Positions 46,747 through 55,368 of a DNA stretch of 64,000 nucleotides are shown here, piece after piece. Below the pieces are notes generated by a model. It saw only the letters and a program-made list of their open reading frames with translations. It had not been told where the DNA came from and ran no database searches. The position numbers and the translations under genes are program-made. The DNA lies in contig NZ_RCWH01000003.1 of the NCBI RefSeq assembly GCF_003668635.1, forward strand, positions 1-64,000, written 5' to 3'. Numbering within the stretch: position 1 is the first letter of the stretch; each line of letters opens with the position of its first letter. This stretch comes from Planomicrobium sp. Y74. GTDB taxonomy: Bacteria > Bacillota > Bacilli > Bacillales_A > Planococcaceae.

Positions 46747-48191
46747 ATACGATCCAAAAAAAGATTTGGATGCTTGCCGGTGTTGTAATCGTCATGATGT
46801 TCGCCATTTGGCTGATGCTTACTTTCTATAATCAGAAAATGCAGGACCAATACAATGATATTCTGCAGCGCTATCTGCAGATGCATGAAGTATCTGATGC
46901 AAGCCAGCAAACCGTAACGAATTTAAATGATTATTTGACGGAGCCGACAGAACGGACCGCCAATAGATTGGAAAGAAGTCAGGAAAGGCTGCTGGATGCA
47001 CAGGCTTCCATGCTCGAATTACGTAATGCGGAAAACGAATTTACCTTGACCAATTACAGCAATATGATTGAAAGCTTTAATGAAACAGTGGACCGGTCTG
47101 TTGCTTTTAGCGAACAGGCAGAGAACGAAACCGCATTAACGGAATTTACAGAGGCCAATCGCATCTCGATCTATATATCCGAAATGACCTTATCCATTTT
47201 CAATTCTGAACTTAAAACTTACGAACGGTTTTACCGTGACATTATCCGGCAATCGGAAGACCTCGATACAATGGGGGTATTGCTATTATCGCTCACCAGC
47301 ATTCTGCTGCTGTTGTTTACATATTTGTTTTCACTCAGTATCACAAAGCCTGTCCACCAATTAACGAAAGCAGCGAATGAGTTGGCGAAAGGACGGTTCG
47401 ATCAGCCGATCCGAGTGGATTCAAATGATGAAATTTCATTTTTGGCAAAAACCTTCGACCATATGAGGATCAATATCAATAAACTTATTCTCGAAATCCA
47501 GCAGAAGGCCCAAGTGGAAAGCGAATTGCAGGAAAGTAAATTGTTGTTGCAGCAAAGTCAGATGCGCCATCTGCAAAGCCAGATAAATCCCCATTTTTTA
47601 TTCAATACATTAAACACTTTATCGAAGAAAGCCTATCTGGACGGAGCGGAAGAGACGAGTGATTTGCTGGTCAGTGTAGCCGGATTGCTCCGTTATAATT
47701 TGAAGCGGCTGGATCATACGGTGACAGTGCAGGAAGAGGCATATGTTTTGAAGCAATATATGGAAATCCAGAAAGCCCGCTTCAGCGATAGGCTGAACTT
47801 TCATATTGAACTTGATGAATCGGCATTATTGTACCAGATGCCCAGTCTGACGCTTCAGCCGCTTATCGAAAATGCGGTAATTCATGGCATTGAACCGAAA
47901 GAGGACGGCGGACTGATATGGTTCCGGATTAAAGACGTTGAAGGAAATGTCTTTATTGAAATTGAAGACAATGGGCAAGGAATGGATGAGGCCAAGAAAA
48001 AAGCATTGCTGGAAGGTGGCATCAATCCGAAGGAAGGGCATTCGACGGCCATCGGCTTCGCAAATGTCGTCAAGCGGCTGCAAATGTTTTATGGCCGTGA
48101 AGATGTGGTCACTATCGAAAGCACACCAGGGAGAGGAACGAAAATCATCTTGAAGTTGCCAAAAGTAATGGAGGTTGAAAATTATGTTTAA
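46743..48191 (+). CDS. Sensor histidine kinase, LytS/YesM type
   Basis: A 482-residue kinase with two membrane helices (about residues 7-28 and 178-200) around a helical extracellular part, a HAMP segment, and the His_kinase motif QINPHFLFNTLN with H284. The ATPase part has LQPLIENAVIHGI and DNGQGM. It overlaps the binding-protein gene upstream and the regulator gene downstream. GTG 46743 has GGAAGGGAAGGGCGG before it. The binding protein is expected to contact the extracellular domain. Confidence 0.9.
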   Translation: MNTIQKKIWMLAGVVIVMMFAIWLMLTFYNQKMQDQYNDILQRYLQMHEVSDASQQTVTNLNDYLTEPTERTANRLERSQERLLDAQASMLELRNAENEFTLTNYSNMIESFNETVDRSVAFSEQAENETALTEFTEANRISIYISEMTLSIFNSELKTYERFYRDIIRQSEDLDTMGVLLLSLTSILLLLFTYLFSLSITKPVHQLTKAANELAKGRFDQPIRVDSNDEISFLAKTFDHMRININKLILEIQQKAQVESELQESKLLLQQSQMRHLQSQINPHFLFNTLNTLSKKAYLDGAEETSDLLVSVAGLLRYNLKRLDHTVTVQEEAYVLKQYMEIQKARFSDRLNFHIELDESALLYQMPSLTLQPLIENAVIHGIEPKEDGGLIWFRIKDVEGNVFIEIEDNGQGMDEAKKKALLEGGINPKEGHSTAIGFANVVKRLQMFYGREDVVTIESTPGRGTKIILKLPKVMEVENYV

Positions 48192-49737
48192 ACTCCTGCT
48201 CGTTGATGATGAACCGGTTGAACGTGATGGTATGCAGGCCATTCTTCAGCATGCATTTCAGGAAATTGAGATCAAACAGGCGAAAACCGGGAAGATGGCT
48301 GTTGAAATCGCGGCTAAGTGGAAGCCGGATATCATCTTTATGGATATCATGATGCCCACAATGAGCGGTTTGGAAGCAATCGAGGAAATAAAACGGACCA
48401 ACAATGATATTGAGTTTGTTATGATGACAGCTTTTGAAACCTTCGATTATGCTCGGCAAGCTCTAAAACTCGGGGTCAAAGACTATTTGCTGAAGCCCAG
48501 CAAAGCGAGTGAAATTGTCGCCACTACTGATAAGCTTTTCGCCCAGTTGAGGCAGAAAGTACAGGAGACAGCGGAGCGCAGGCAGGAACAAGGCGCGCTT
48601 CAAAAAGCACTGGCAATTGTTGAAACGGATATCGTCACTCAATTGCTATTCGATCATGTCCATGAAATGCACATTGATTTGCTTGTTGAAATGCTGGATA
48701 CTCAGCCGGCTGAAGAGAAATTTGTCATGACGCTCCTTGTACCGGAAGGCGCGGAACAAATTTACGCGAGCATCAAAGAGCGAATCAGCACTGGCAACAG
48801 TGTTTGGATGGGTGCCTGCTACGGCAATCAATTGCCGCTCATCGTCTTTCGGAATCCGGCCCACTCTTTCCGTTCACAAGCAATTACGCTCGCCAAAGAA
48901 ATTCTGGCGGTAACAGGGAGGCAGGAAGGCTGGTTTATCGGCATCGGCACAGTCTGCCAATCGCTGAATGACATCCGCACTTCCTACCAAAAATCCTTGG
49001 TGGCCATGCTGGATATCAAAGTTCCTTCACGCTACCGGTTTTATTCGGAAGAATTGGAGCCTATCAAAGAAGATATGCCGGCGTTTATCAAACAGCAGGA
49101 AAAACGTCTGGCGGATTTTGTGCGGCTCGGTGAATGGGAAGCAGTCGAAGCACTTGTGCTCGATCTTATCCGGCAACTGGAGCATACCGGCGAAAAAGTA
49201 CTTCGCACGCAGCAGCGTTCGCTTGAATTTCTATGGTTAACGACACGAATCATGGAGGAAATCGGAATAGAAGCGGAAGCGCCGTTCTATTCGGTTCCTG
49301 CAAAGGACCATCGGCAATTGATATCGGAAACATTGGAATTGATCCAGGAATTGAAAAAAGTTTATATGACCCATTACAGCCGGCTTGAAGTCGACAAAAT
49401 CCACAGAATCAAGCAATTTATCACCGATCATTCGCATGAAGACATCTCACTTGATGCGCTTGCACGGCAAGTGGATCTAAGTCCGATTTACATCAGCAAA
49501 ATGTTCAAGGAGAAACTCGGCATCAATTACATCGATTTCCTGACAGAATGCCGGATTGAAAAAGCGAAAAAGCTTTTGGCCAATCCTGAAAAAAGTCTGA
49601 AAGCAATCGCGCTTGAAGTCGGCTATCACGAACCAAACTACTTCAGCAAAGTATTCAGGAAAATGAATGATTTATCTCCGAGCGAATACCGTATGACAGT
49701 ATTCAATGCAGGGAAAACGGAGGAAGTTAAAACATGA
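48184..49737 (+). CDS. Response regulator, YesN/AraC type
   Basis: A 517-residue regulator: receiver domain with VDDEP and the phospho-acceptor in IFMDIMMP (D54), a long middle region, and a C-terminal AraC helix-turn-helix pair (DISLDALARQVDLSPIYISKMFKEKLG and LKAIALEVGYHEPNYFSKVFRKMNDLSPSEYR). ATG 48184 follows TGGAGG. The likely target is the xylFGH-type operon upstream. The next gene overlaps its stop (ATGA). Confidence 0.9.
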   Translation: MFKLLLVDDEPVERDGMQAILQHAFQEIEIKQAKTGKMAVEIAAKWKPDIIFMDIMMPTMSGLEAIEEIKRTNNDIEFVMMTAFETFDYARQALKLGVKDYLLKPSKASEIVATTDKLFAQLRQKVQETAERRQEQGALQKALAIVETDIVTQLLFDHVHEMHIDLLVEMLDTQPAEEKFVMTLLVPEGAEQIYASIKERISTGNSVWMGACYGNQLPLIVFRNPAHSFRSQAITLAKEILAVTGRQEGWFIGIGTVCQSLNDIRTSYQKSLVAMLDIKVPSRYRFYSEELEPIKEDMPAFIKQQEKRLADFVRLGEWEAVEALVLDLIRQLEHTGEKVLRTQQRSLEFLWLTTRIMEEIGIEAEAPFYSVPAKDHRQLISETLELIQELKKVYMTHYSRLEVDKIHRIKQFITDHSHEDISLDALARQVDLSPIYISKMFKEKLGINYIDFLTECRIEKAKKLLANPEKSLKAIALEVGYHEPNYFSKVFRKMNDLSPSEYRMTVFNAGKTEEVKT

Positions 49738-50792
49738 AGCCGCTGATGAGGATACTGTTGCTGCTGATTCTTGGCATTTTACTTGTTGCCTGCCGGGACA
49801 CCGTTGAGGTTCCAGAAAAGGCAGTATTTAAAGAAGACGATTTGATAGTGGATAATGAACCGCTGAAAATTGGCTTTGCCATGGATACGCTGAAAGAAGA
49901 ACGCTGGCTGAAAGACCGCAAACTGTTCCAGGAAGCCATCGAATCGCACGGTCTGGAAGTGGAAATCAGGGCAGCGAACGGAGACGATGCCCTGCAGATT
50001 GCACAGGCAGAAGAAATGATACAGCAAGGCATAGACCTCCTCGTCATTGTGCCCCACAACGCTGAAGCGACGGCTGCCATTGTCCACAAAGCCCACGGTG
50101 CAGGCATAAAAGTCATCGCATATGATCGGCTTGTGAAAAATGCCGATATCGATTTATACGTCTCTTTTGATAATGAAAGAGTGGGCGAGCTCCAGGCAGA
50201 AGAAATGCTGAAGCGTGTTCCCAAGGGCAATTACGTCTACATCGGCGGCGCCCCGACCGACAATAACGCCCATCTGCTGAAAAAAGGAGTTTTCAATGTG
50301 CTGCAGCCGGCAATCGACCGCGGCGATATCCGAATCATCTATGACCAGTGGACAGCAGACTGGGCGCCGGAAGCGGCTTACACCCATATGTCAGAAGCTC
50401 TGAACATCAACAACAATCAAATCGATGCAGTTATCGCAGCCAATGACGCGACTGCTGGGGGAGTGGTTGAAGCATTGGATAATCAGGGGCTTGCTGGAAC
50501 GATCCCGGTTGCCGGACAGGATGCCGAACTTGCAGCGGTTCGGCGAATCATCGATGGGACCCAAATGATGACTGTCTATAAACCTATTCGAAATCTGTCC
50601 GAACGGGTGGCTGCTTTGGCCATCCATCTGGCAAAAGACAACGAGTTTAAGCCGACCGTCAGCATCAACAACGGAAAAAGTGAAGTGCCTTCCGTACTGT
50701 TGGAACCGATTGCTGTCACTGCTGATAATCTTAAAGAAGTTATCATTGCCGATGAATTCCATTCGGAAGAAGAAGTTTACGGGAAAGAGTGA
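49734..50792 (+). CDS. Second XylF/ChvE-type sugar-binding lipoprotein
   Basis: A 352-residue lipoprotein with lipobox LLVAC (C20). It is a paralogue of XylF at 41560: DTLKEERWLKDRKLFQEAI, IVPHNAEATAAIVHKA, KVIAYDRLV, GAPTDNNAHLLKKG and VAGQDAE align well with that protein. It is the last gene of the sensor operon and overlaps the regulator. It may feed the XylGH importer with a different affinity, or act as a second sensor component. Which one cannot be decided from sequence. Confidence 0.87.
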   Translation: MKPLMRILLLLILGILLVACRDTVEVPEKAVFKEDDLIVDNEPLKIGFAMDTLKEERWLKDRKLFQEAIESHGLEVEIRAANGDDALQIAQAEEMIQQGIDLLVIVPHNAEATAAIVHKAHGAGIKVIAYDRLVKNADIDLYVSFDNERVGELQAEEMLKRVPKGNYVYIGGAPTDNNAHLLKKGVFNVLQPAIDRGDIRIIYDQWTADWAPEAAYTHMSEALNINNNQIDAVIAANDATAGGVVEALDNQGLAGTIPVAGQDAELAAVRRIIDGTQMMTVYKPIRNLSERVAALAIHLAKDNEFKPTVSINNGKSEVPSVLLEPIAVTADNLKEVIIADEFHSEEEVYGKE

Positions 50793-50818
50793 GCCTTAGC
50801 ATCCGCTAGGGCTTTTTC
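50792..50818 (+). terminator. Terminator of the sensor operon
   Basis: AGCCTTAGC and GCTAGGGCT pair around ATCC (one G-U), followed by TTTTTC. Confidence 0.75.
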
Positions 50819-50864
50819 ATATTCTGGATAATGCCGGTATGTGCAGAATCGGCTGAAGATGGTG

Positions 50865-50982
50865 CTGCGCAAATAAAATCATATCTGCGCAAACAAAACT
50901 GATTCTCCGCAAATAAATGTGAATCTGCGCAAACAAATTCGATTCTCCGCAAATAAAACCGAATCTGCGCAAACAAACCATT
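50865..50982. repeat. Six tandem 20-nt repeats
   Basis: Units begin at 50865, 50885, 50905, 50925, 50945 and 50965. The consensus is CTSCGCAAAYAAANNNGATT. The unit core alternates: units 3 and 5 have CTCCGCAAATAAA, units 2, 4 and 6 have CTGCGCAAACAAA. It lies between the sensor operon terminator and the oxidoreductase gene. No gene is seen in it. Confidence 0.9.
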
Positions 50983-51042
50983 CCAGCCCGCTCCACCTCA
51001 CGTGCTAAACTAGTAGCAACTTGAAAAAAAGGCGGGAAACTC

Positions 51043-52047
51043 ATGATTTCATTAAGCATTCTGGATTATTCGCCGATTGATGAAGGCGCGACGGCAGGAG
51101 AAGCGCTGCAGCAGACGACCCGGCTCGCACAATTGGCCGAAAAGATCGGCTATAAGCGCTTTTGGGTGGCTGAGCATCACCAGGTATTTTCGGTGGCGGG
51201 CAGTTCACCGGAAATGCTGATGATGCATCTGGCCGGCGCGACACAAAAAATACGCATTGGATCCGGCGGCGTCATGCTGCCGCATTACAGTTCCTATAAA
51301 GTGGCGGAAAACTTCCGGCTGATGGAGGCGCTGCATCCCGGTCGCATCGACCTTGGTATCGGGCGTTCGCGCAGCTACCGTTTGGTCAATAAAGCATTGA
51401 ACGAGTCGAAAGGGATTCCGGTTTCCTATGAACAGCAAATCGCTGATATCCAAAAATATTTTACGGACGATACCGACTCTGAACATCGCTTTCAAAAACT
51501 GCGCGCCACTCCGGTCAGCGAAACGGCACCTGAAATATGGGTCCTCGGTACGGGAGAAGGCAGTGTGAAAGTGGCGGCAGAAGCGGGGGCAGCATATGCC
51601 TATGCCCATTTCGCGAAACCGTTGAAGTCGAGTGCCCAGCTGATCGAGTCGTATAAAGAACAATTCCGGCCGTCAAAATTGCTGGACGCTCCGAAAGCGA
51701 TGGTCTGTATTTTTGCAGTTGTCGGAGAGACGGAAGAAGAAGCGGAGGACTTGGCGAAAGCCTTTGACCTCTGGCTGCTTTTCGTCGAGTCGGATACACC
51801 GCCGCCATATTATCCGTCTGTCGAAACCGCTAAACAGCGCGGCTTCAGTGCAAGTGAGCTGGAGAAAGTCGAACGCAACCGGAAGCGCATGCTGATTGGC
51901 ACACCCGAACAGGTGAAGCGGCAGATCGAAGAAATTGCGGATGCATATCAGACAGATGAAGTGCTGGTCATCCCGAATGTATCCGGTGAAGACAGCCGGC
52001 TGAAAGAAATCCGCCTATTGGCTGAGGTATTTGGATTGGAAGGATAA
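51043..52047 (+). CDS. Luciferase-like monooxygenase (LLM class)
   Basis: A 334-residue flavin oxidoreductase of the bacterial luciferase fold. It opens with SILDYSPIDEGATAGEALQQT, a pattern of the MsnO8-type LLM subgroup, followed by RFWVAEHHQV, GSGGVMLPHYSS and GRIDLGIGRS. LLM enzymes use FMN or F420; FMN is expected here. Substrate unknown. It is monocistronic with its own terminator and is not obviously tied to the sugar genes. GGCGGG stands before ATG 51043. Confidence 0.88.
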   Translation: MISLSILDYSPIDEGATAGEALQQTTRLAQLAEKIGYKRFWVAEHHQVFSVAGSSPEMLMMHLAGATQKIRIGSGGVMLPHYSSYKVAENFRLMEALHPGRIDLGIGRSRSYRLVNKALNESKGIPVSYEQQIADIQKYFTDDTDSEHRFQKLRATPVSETAPEIWVLGTGEGSVKVAAEAGAAYAYAHFAKPLKSSAQLIESYKEQFRPSKLLDAPKAMVCIFAVVGETEEEAEDLAKAFDLWLLFVESDTPPPYYPSVETAKQRGFSASELEKVERNRKRMLIGTPEQVKRQIEEIADAYQTDEVLVIPNVSGEDSRLKEIRLLAEVFGLEG

Positions 52048-52051
52048 ATTG

Positions 52052-52092
52052 AAAGCCTCGTGAAAGCAGATTTGCTTTCACGAGGCTTTTTT
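52052..52092. terminator. Bidirectional terminator between LLM and GH43 genes
   Basis: A 17-bp stem AAAGCCTCGTGAAAGCA with its complement around GATT, with TTTTTT on the plus side. Confidence 0.9.
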
Positions 52093-52099
52093 GTGTCTG

Positions 52100-53710
52100 T
52101 TATTTATTTTCTTTATAGATGAAATAATCGAAATCAGCAGCTAACCCTGCTCCGGACGTATCCTGGCATTGCATGCCGACGAATGCGCCGGTGAAGAAGC
52201 CACCGCCTTGAATGTAATCATCCGATAACTTATGCGACTGGAATTTGACCGGGATCAAGTTCCAGTTTTCACCGTCAAAGGAGTAGGAATACTGGTAGAT
52301 GCCGGTTTTGACATCGACACGCATGTGCACGTAATCGACATGGTCAGGCACTTCGATTTCTTCGCCTTGAAGCGGCTGGTCGAAGTCGGTATTATCACAA
52401 ACCGTCAATTCGAGGATGCGCCCCTTTTCTTCATTCCATGAGATTTGGAGGGCCGTCCAGTTTTCGGTGTTGTAGTAATTGACGAGGCCTGCACCTTGCT
52501 GGAATGTCGTCGGATTGAATGCGACTTTCGTTTCAGCTGTGAAGTTGAAATGCTGCCAGCGGCGCGCGACGAAGGCTTGTGTGAATTTCGACGTCAGGGA
52601 TTCGCGTCCGTGGATGCGCAGGTGACCCGGATTTTCTTTCAGCGATACGATTTCTTCGCCGAGCGGAATACGCAAAGTCTGGAAATGCGCATTCAATTGC
52701 TCGGAATCGAAATCGTCTTTTTCAGGGAAATCTTCTTCCCATACATGTTCTTCGATTGCCGGTCCGTCGATTTCAAGCGAAGGCTGGTTGCCGCCGACGA
52801 CATACGGCCAATCGTTTTTCCATTCAAGCCGCTGGATTGCTGTTTCACGGCCAAGCGGACAGAAACCGCGCGGATCGAGCAACGCCTGATCTTCCTGAGG
52901 AAGCGGGCGGCCAGTCAGGTGGACAAGGAACCATTCGTCGGTATGCGTCTTGACGATGGAAGCATGCCCCGCTTTTTGCAATGGATTCCGCGGATAAGGG
53001 AACGACGTGATCAGTGGATTTTCGGGATGTACTTCATACGGGCCGTCAATCGTTTTCGACCGGGCGATGGTCGCTTGGTGATCATATTTCGTGCCGCCTT
53101 CTGCGGTCAATAAATAATAATACTCACCGATTTTGTAAAGATGAGGCGCTTCCGTCAATTTGATGTCGGTGCCTTTGAAGATGATTTTTGATTCGCCTAT
53201 AAGCTTGCGCTGCTCAGAATCGAATTCCTGCAGCACGATGCCATAGAAATTATGATGTCCTTTGCGGTGGTCCCAATACATATTGACGAAATATTTCTTG
53301 CCTGACTCGTCATGGAACAGGGAAGGGTCGAAACCTGAACTGTTCAAGTAAGAAGGTTCGGACCAGTCGCCGTCGATGGTATCGCAGGTCACCAGGTAAT
53401 TATGGCAATCTTTCCAGCGTCCTTCTGTCACTTTAACGTCAGTGTAGATCAGCCAAAATTGGCCGTCGCTGTAGGACAGAGCGGGAGCCCAGACGCCGCC
53501 TGAGTTCGGGTTGCCCATCATATTCAATTGGCTGATACGGTTAAGTGGGCGTGATGCAAGCCGCCAGTTTTTCAAATCTTTGGAATGATAGATGCCGACG
53601 CCGGGGAACCATTCAAAAGTGGAAACGGCTATGTAATAATCTTCCCCTACGCGGCAGATGCTTGGGTCGGGATTGAATCCGGGCAAAATCGGGTTAAGAA
53701 TTTTCGTCAA
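52100..53710 (-). CDS. xynB: GH43 beta-xylosidase
   Basis: A cytosolic 536-residue GH43 enzyme that releases xylose from imported xylo-oligosaccharides. The five-blade propeller has catalytic residues in NPDPSICR (D15), GFDPSLFHD and TEAPHLYKI; a C-terminal beta-sandwich (about 320-536) follows, as in Bacillus XynB. No signal peptide. The start is TTG 53710 with AAAGGATGG about 8 nt upstream. It has its own promoter with a cre site and lies next to xylR. Some alpha-arabinofuranosidase activity is common in this family. Confidence 0.93.
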   Translation of the reverse strand: MTKILNPILPGFNPDPSICRVGEDYYIAVSTFEWFPGVGIYHSKDLKNWRLASRPLNRISQLNMMGNPNSGGVWAPALSYSDGQFWLIYTDVKVTEGRWKDCHNYLVTCDTIDGDWSEPSYLNSSGFDPSLFHDESGKKYFVNMYWDHRKGHHNFYGIVLQEFDSEQRKLIGESKIIFKGTDIKLTEAPHLYKIGEYYYLLTAEGGTKYDHQATIARSKTIDGPYEVHPENPLITSFPYPRNPLQKAGHASIVKTHTDEWFLVHLTGRPLPQEDQALLDPRGFCPLGRETAIQRLEWKNDWPYVVGGNQPSLEIDGPAIEEHVWEEDFPEKDDFDSEQLNAHFQTLRIPLGEEIVSLKENPGHLRIHGRESLTSKFTQAFVARRWQHFNFTAETKVAFNPTTFQQGAGLVNYYNTENWTALQISWNEEKGRILELTVCDNTDFDQPLQGEEIEVPDHVDYVHMRVDVKTGIYQYSYSFDGENWNLIPVKFQSHKLSDDYIQGGGFFTGAFVGMQCQDTSGAGLAADFDYFIYKENK

Positions 53711-53727
53711 AATAATCCATCCTTTGC

Positions 53728-53755
53728 AGTATATTTTTCATGTAAGTGCTTACAA
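53728..53755 (-). promoter_or_regulatory. xynB promoter with cre-like site
   Basis: On the minus strand TTGTAA (53755-53750) and TATACT (53733-53728) are spaced by 16 nt. The palindrome TGTAAGTGCTTACA at 53741-53754 matches cre at 13 of 14 positions and lies over the -35 box and spacer. Confidence 0.65.
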
Positions 53756-53771
53756 TTTTCCGGCCGGAAAA
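53756..53771. promoter_or_regulatory. Perfect 16-bp palindrome upstream of the xynB promoter
   Basis: TTTTCCGGCCGGAAAA is a perfect palindrome between xylR and the xynB -35 box. It could be an operator, or part of the xylR terminator (TTTTT follows GGAC on the minus strand). I cannot tell which. Confidence 0.5.
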
Positions 53772-53790
53772 AGTCCGGCAGCGGGCCAGC

Positions 53791-54999
53791 TTAGACAGAG
53801 AGGACGTTCTTCTGGCGGATGCTGACCTGCAGGAAATTTTCAATTGAAAAAGCGGCCACGCCAAGTGCTGTCGAGAACGTGGACAGTTCTGAGAATTTGA
53901 TCTCCAAATCGTTTTTCTGGAACCAGAGCGCCTGGTTGGCGACCCGGTTATTCAAGGGCTGTTCCAATAATTCTTTTACAGATGCCAGCCGGTTGCCGAT
54001 AATGACCTGCTGTGGATTGAACGTATTGATGATATTATTGATGCCGACGCCTAAATAATCACCTGTTTGTTCAAATAAGGCGATGACGTCTTTATTGCCG
54101 GCTGCAGCCAATGCCTGCAGGTTGGTCAAATCGAATTCTTCATGGTCGGCCAGCGGCAAGCCCATCGGTTCAGCCCGCTTGATCAATGCCTGTTCGGACG
54201 CATACAGCTCCCAGCAGCCTTTATTGCCGCAGCGACAGATTTCGCCGTCGATCTGAATCGTCATATGGCCGAGTTCACCCGAAAAGCCGTTTGATCCTTT
54301 ATATAGTTCGCCGTTAAGGATCAATCCGACGCCGATACCGATGCCGGCGCTCACGTAGACGATATTATCGCATTCTGTGCCAGCTCCGAATTTCTTCTCG
54401 CCATAGGCGCCGGCGTTCGCTTCGTTTTCGATGATGACAGGCAAGCCGTACTGTTCTTCCAGAATCGCTTGGAGATTCAAGTTTTTCCAGTTCAGGTTCG
54501 GGGCCAGCAGGATATTGCCGTCGTTATCGACGATTCCCGGTACGCCAACCCCGATGCCGATGATGCCGTGCGGACTCGGTGGAGCAGAAGCCTGCAGATA
54601 ATCGATGACTGCAAACAATTTCGCTTCGATCTCTTCATAAGAAAGATCTTTGAAGGTGACTTCTTTTTTCAAGACGATATTGCCGCTCAGGTCGGTCAGG
54701 ATGCCAAGCAGGTAATTGACCCCGATATCAATGCCGATCGAATGGCCAGCTGTTTCATTGAACAAGAGCATGACCGGGCGCCTGCCGCCACTTGAAACGC
54801 CGGGACCGGATTCGTAAATCAGATGATCCTCCAGCAGATCATTGACCAAAGAGGAAACTGTCCCTTTATTCAGGCCGACTTCACTGGCGACAGACGCCCT
54901 TGAAATCGGGGAGCAATCGATGATCTTATTGAGCACCAACGATTTATTTCCTTCTTTAACTACATGATGATTAAAAGTCCTGGTTACCACGGTTTTCAT
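53791..54999 (-). CDS. xylR: Xylose repressor XylR (ROK family)
   Basis: A 402-residue ROK repressor: N-terminal winged helix SRASVASEVGLNKGTVSSLVNDLLE (about 33-57), ROK domain with GIDIGVNYLLGILTDL, VSAGIGIGVGLI and the zinc-binding CRCGNKGCWE. It has the XylR subtype's DNA domain, unlike sugar kinases. It faces the xylo-oligosaccharide transporter operon, and its predicted operators occur at 55266-55286 and 59735-59755. Xylose is the expected inducer. The 369 nt before it hold its promoter and those operators. Confidence 0.92.
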   Translation of the reverse strand: MKTVVTRTFNHHVVKEGNKSLVLNKIIDCSPISRASVASEVGLNKGTVSSLVNDLLEDHLIYESGPGVSSGGRRPVMLLFNETAGHSIGIDIGVNYLLGILTDLSGNIVLKKEVTFKDLSYEEIEAKLFAVIDYLQASAPPSPHGIIGIGVGVPGIVDNDGNILLAPNLNWKNLNLQAILEEQYGLPVIIENEANAGAYGEKKFGAGTECDNIVYVSAGIGIGVGLILNGELYKGSNGFSGELGHMTIQIDGEICRCGNKGCWELYASEQALIKRAEPMGLPLADHEEFDLTNLQALAAAGNKDVIALFEQTGDYLGVGINNIINTFNPQQVIIGNRLASVKELLEQPLNNRVANQALWFQKNDLEIKFSELSTFSTALGVAAFSIENFLQVSIRQKNVLSV

Positions 55000-55049
55000 C
55001 AGCTTCAGCTCTTTCTCTGTTTTTATTTCTATTCTAACAAATTAAACCT

Positions 55050-55084
55050 GTTATTTAAGTTGAATAAACAATAATTTAAATAAC
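55050..55084. promoter_or_regulatory. Inverted repeat upstream of xylR
   Basis: GTTATTTAA (55050-55058) and TTAAATAAC (55076-55084) are perfect arms 17 nt apart, 50-85 nt before the xylR start. They could be an autoregulatory site. The sequence is AT-rich and chance is possible. Confidence 0.35.
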
Positions 55085-55263
55085 ATTTTTCCCGTCCGGC
55101 ACAGAAATTCCTTTGGCAGGGAAGCAGAAAATACCAAAAAATTATTTTTCAACTCAATAATAATTTTTTCGCCGGAATACAGAAAGCCTTCGAAAATCGG
55201 CGTGGTTAAAGGGTTTCTCGGGAATTATTACAGGTTTATGGTTTCATTATACCTCAAATAAAA

Positions 55264-55307
55264 ACTTTGTTCATCTACTAGACTAACTAGGAATCATTTG
55301 ATACAAT
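55264..55307 (+). promoter_or_regulatory. XylR operator and promoter of the xylo-oligosaccharide transporter
   Basis: Half-sites TTTGTTCA (55266-55273) and TAGACTAA (55279-55286) are separated by 5 nt. The right half supplies the -35 box TAGACT (55279-55284), and TACAAT (55302-55307) follows after 17 nt. The xylA control region (59735-59776) has the same half-sites, spacing and overlap. Confidence 0.75.
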
Positions 55308-55320
55308 GAAAACGCATACA
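55307..55320 (+). promoter_or_regulatory. cre-like site at the transporter operon start
   Basis: TGAAAACGCATACA matches the cre consensus at 13 of 14 positions and covers the expected transcription start. Confidence 0.6.
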
Positions 55321-55368
55321 ACAATCAGAAAATTGTTGTAACTACAAACTCACTAGGGGGAGAAAAAA

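Noticed and set aside
50865-50982. CRISPR array
   Set aside because: Repeat and spacer cannot be separated: units are directly tandem with only three to four variable bases, and no cas genes are present.
52445-53113. A 222-codon frame antisense to the GH43 gene
   Set aside because: The minus strand encodes a full beta-xylosidase with catalytic residues; this is its mirror frame.
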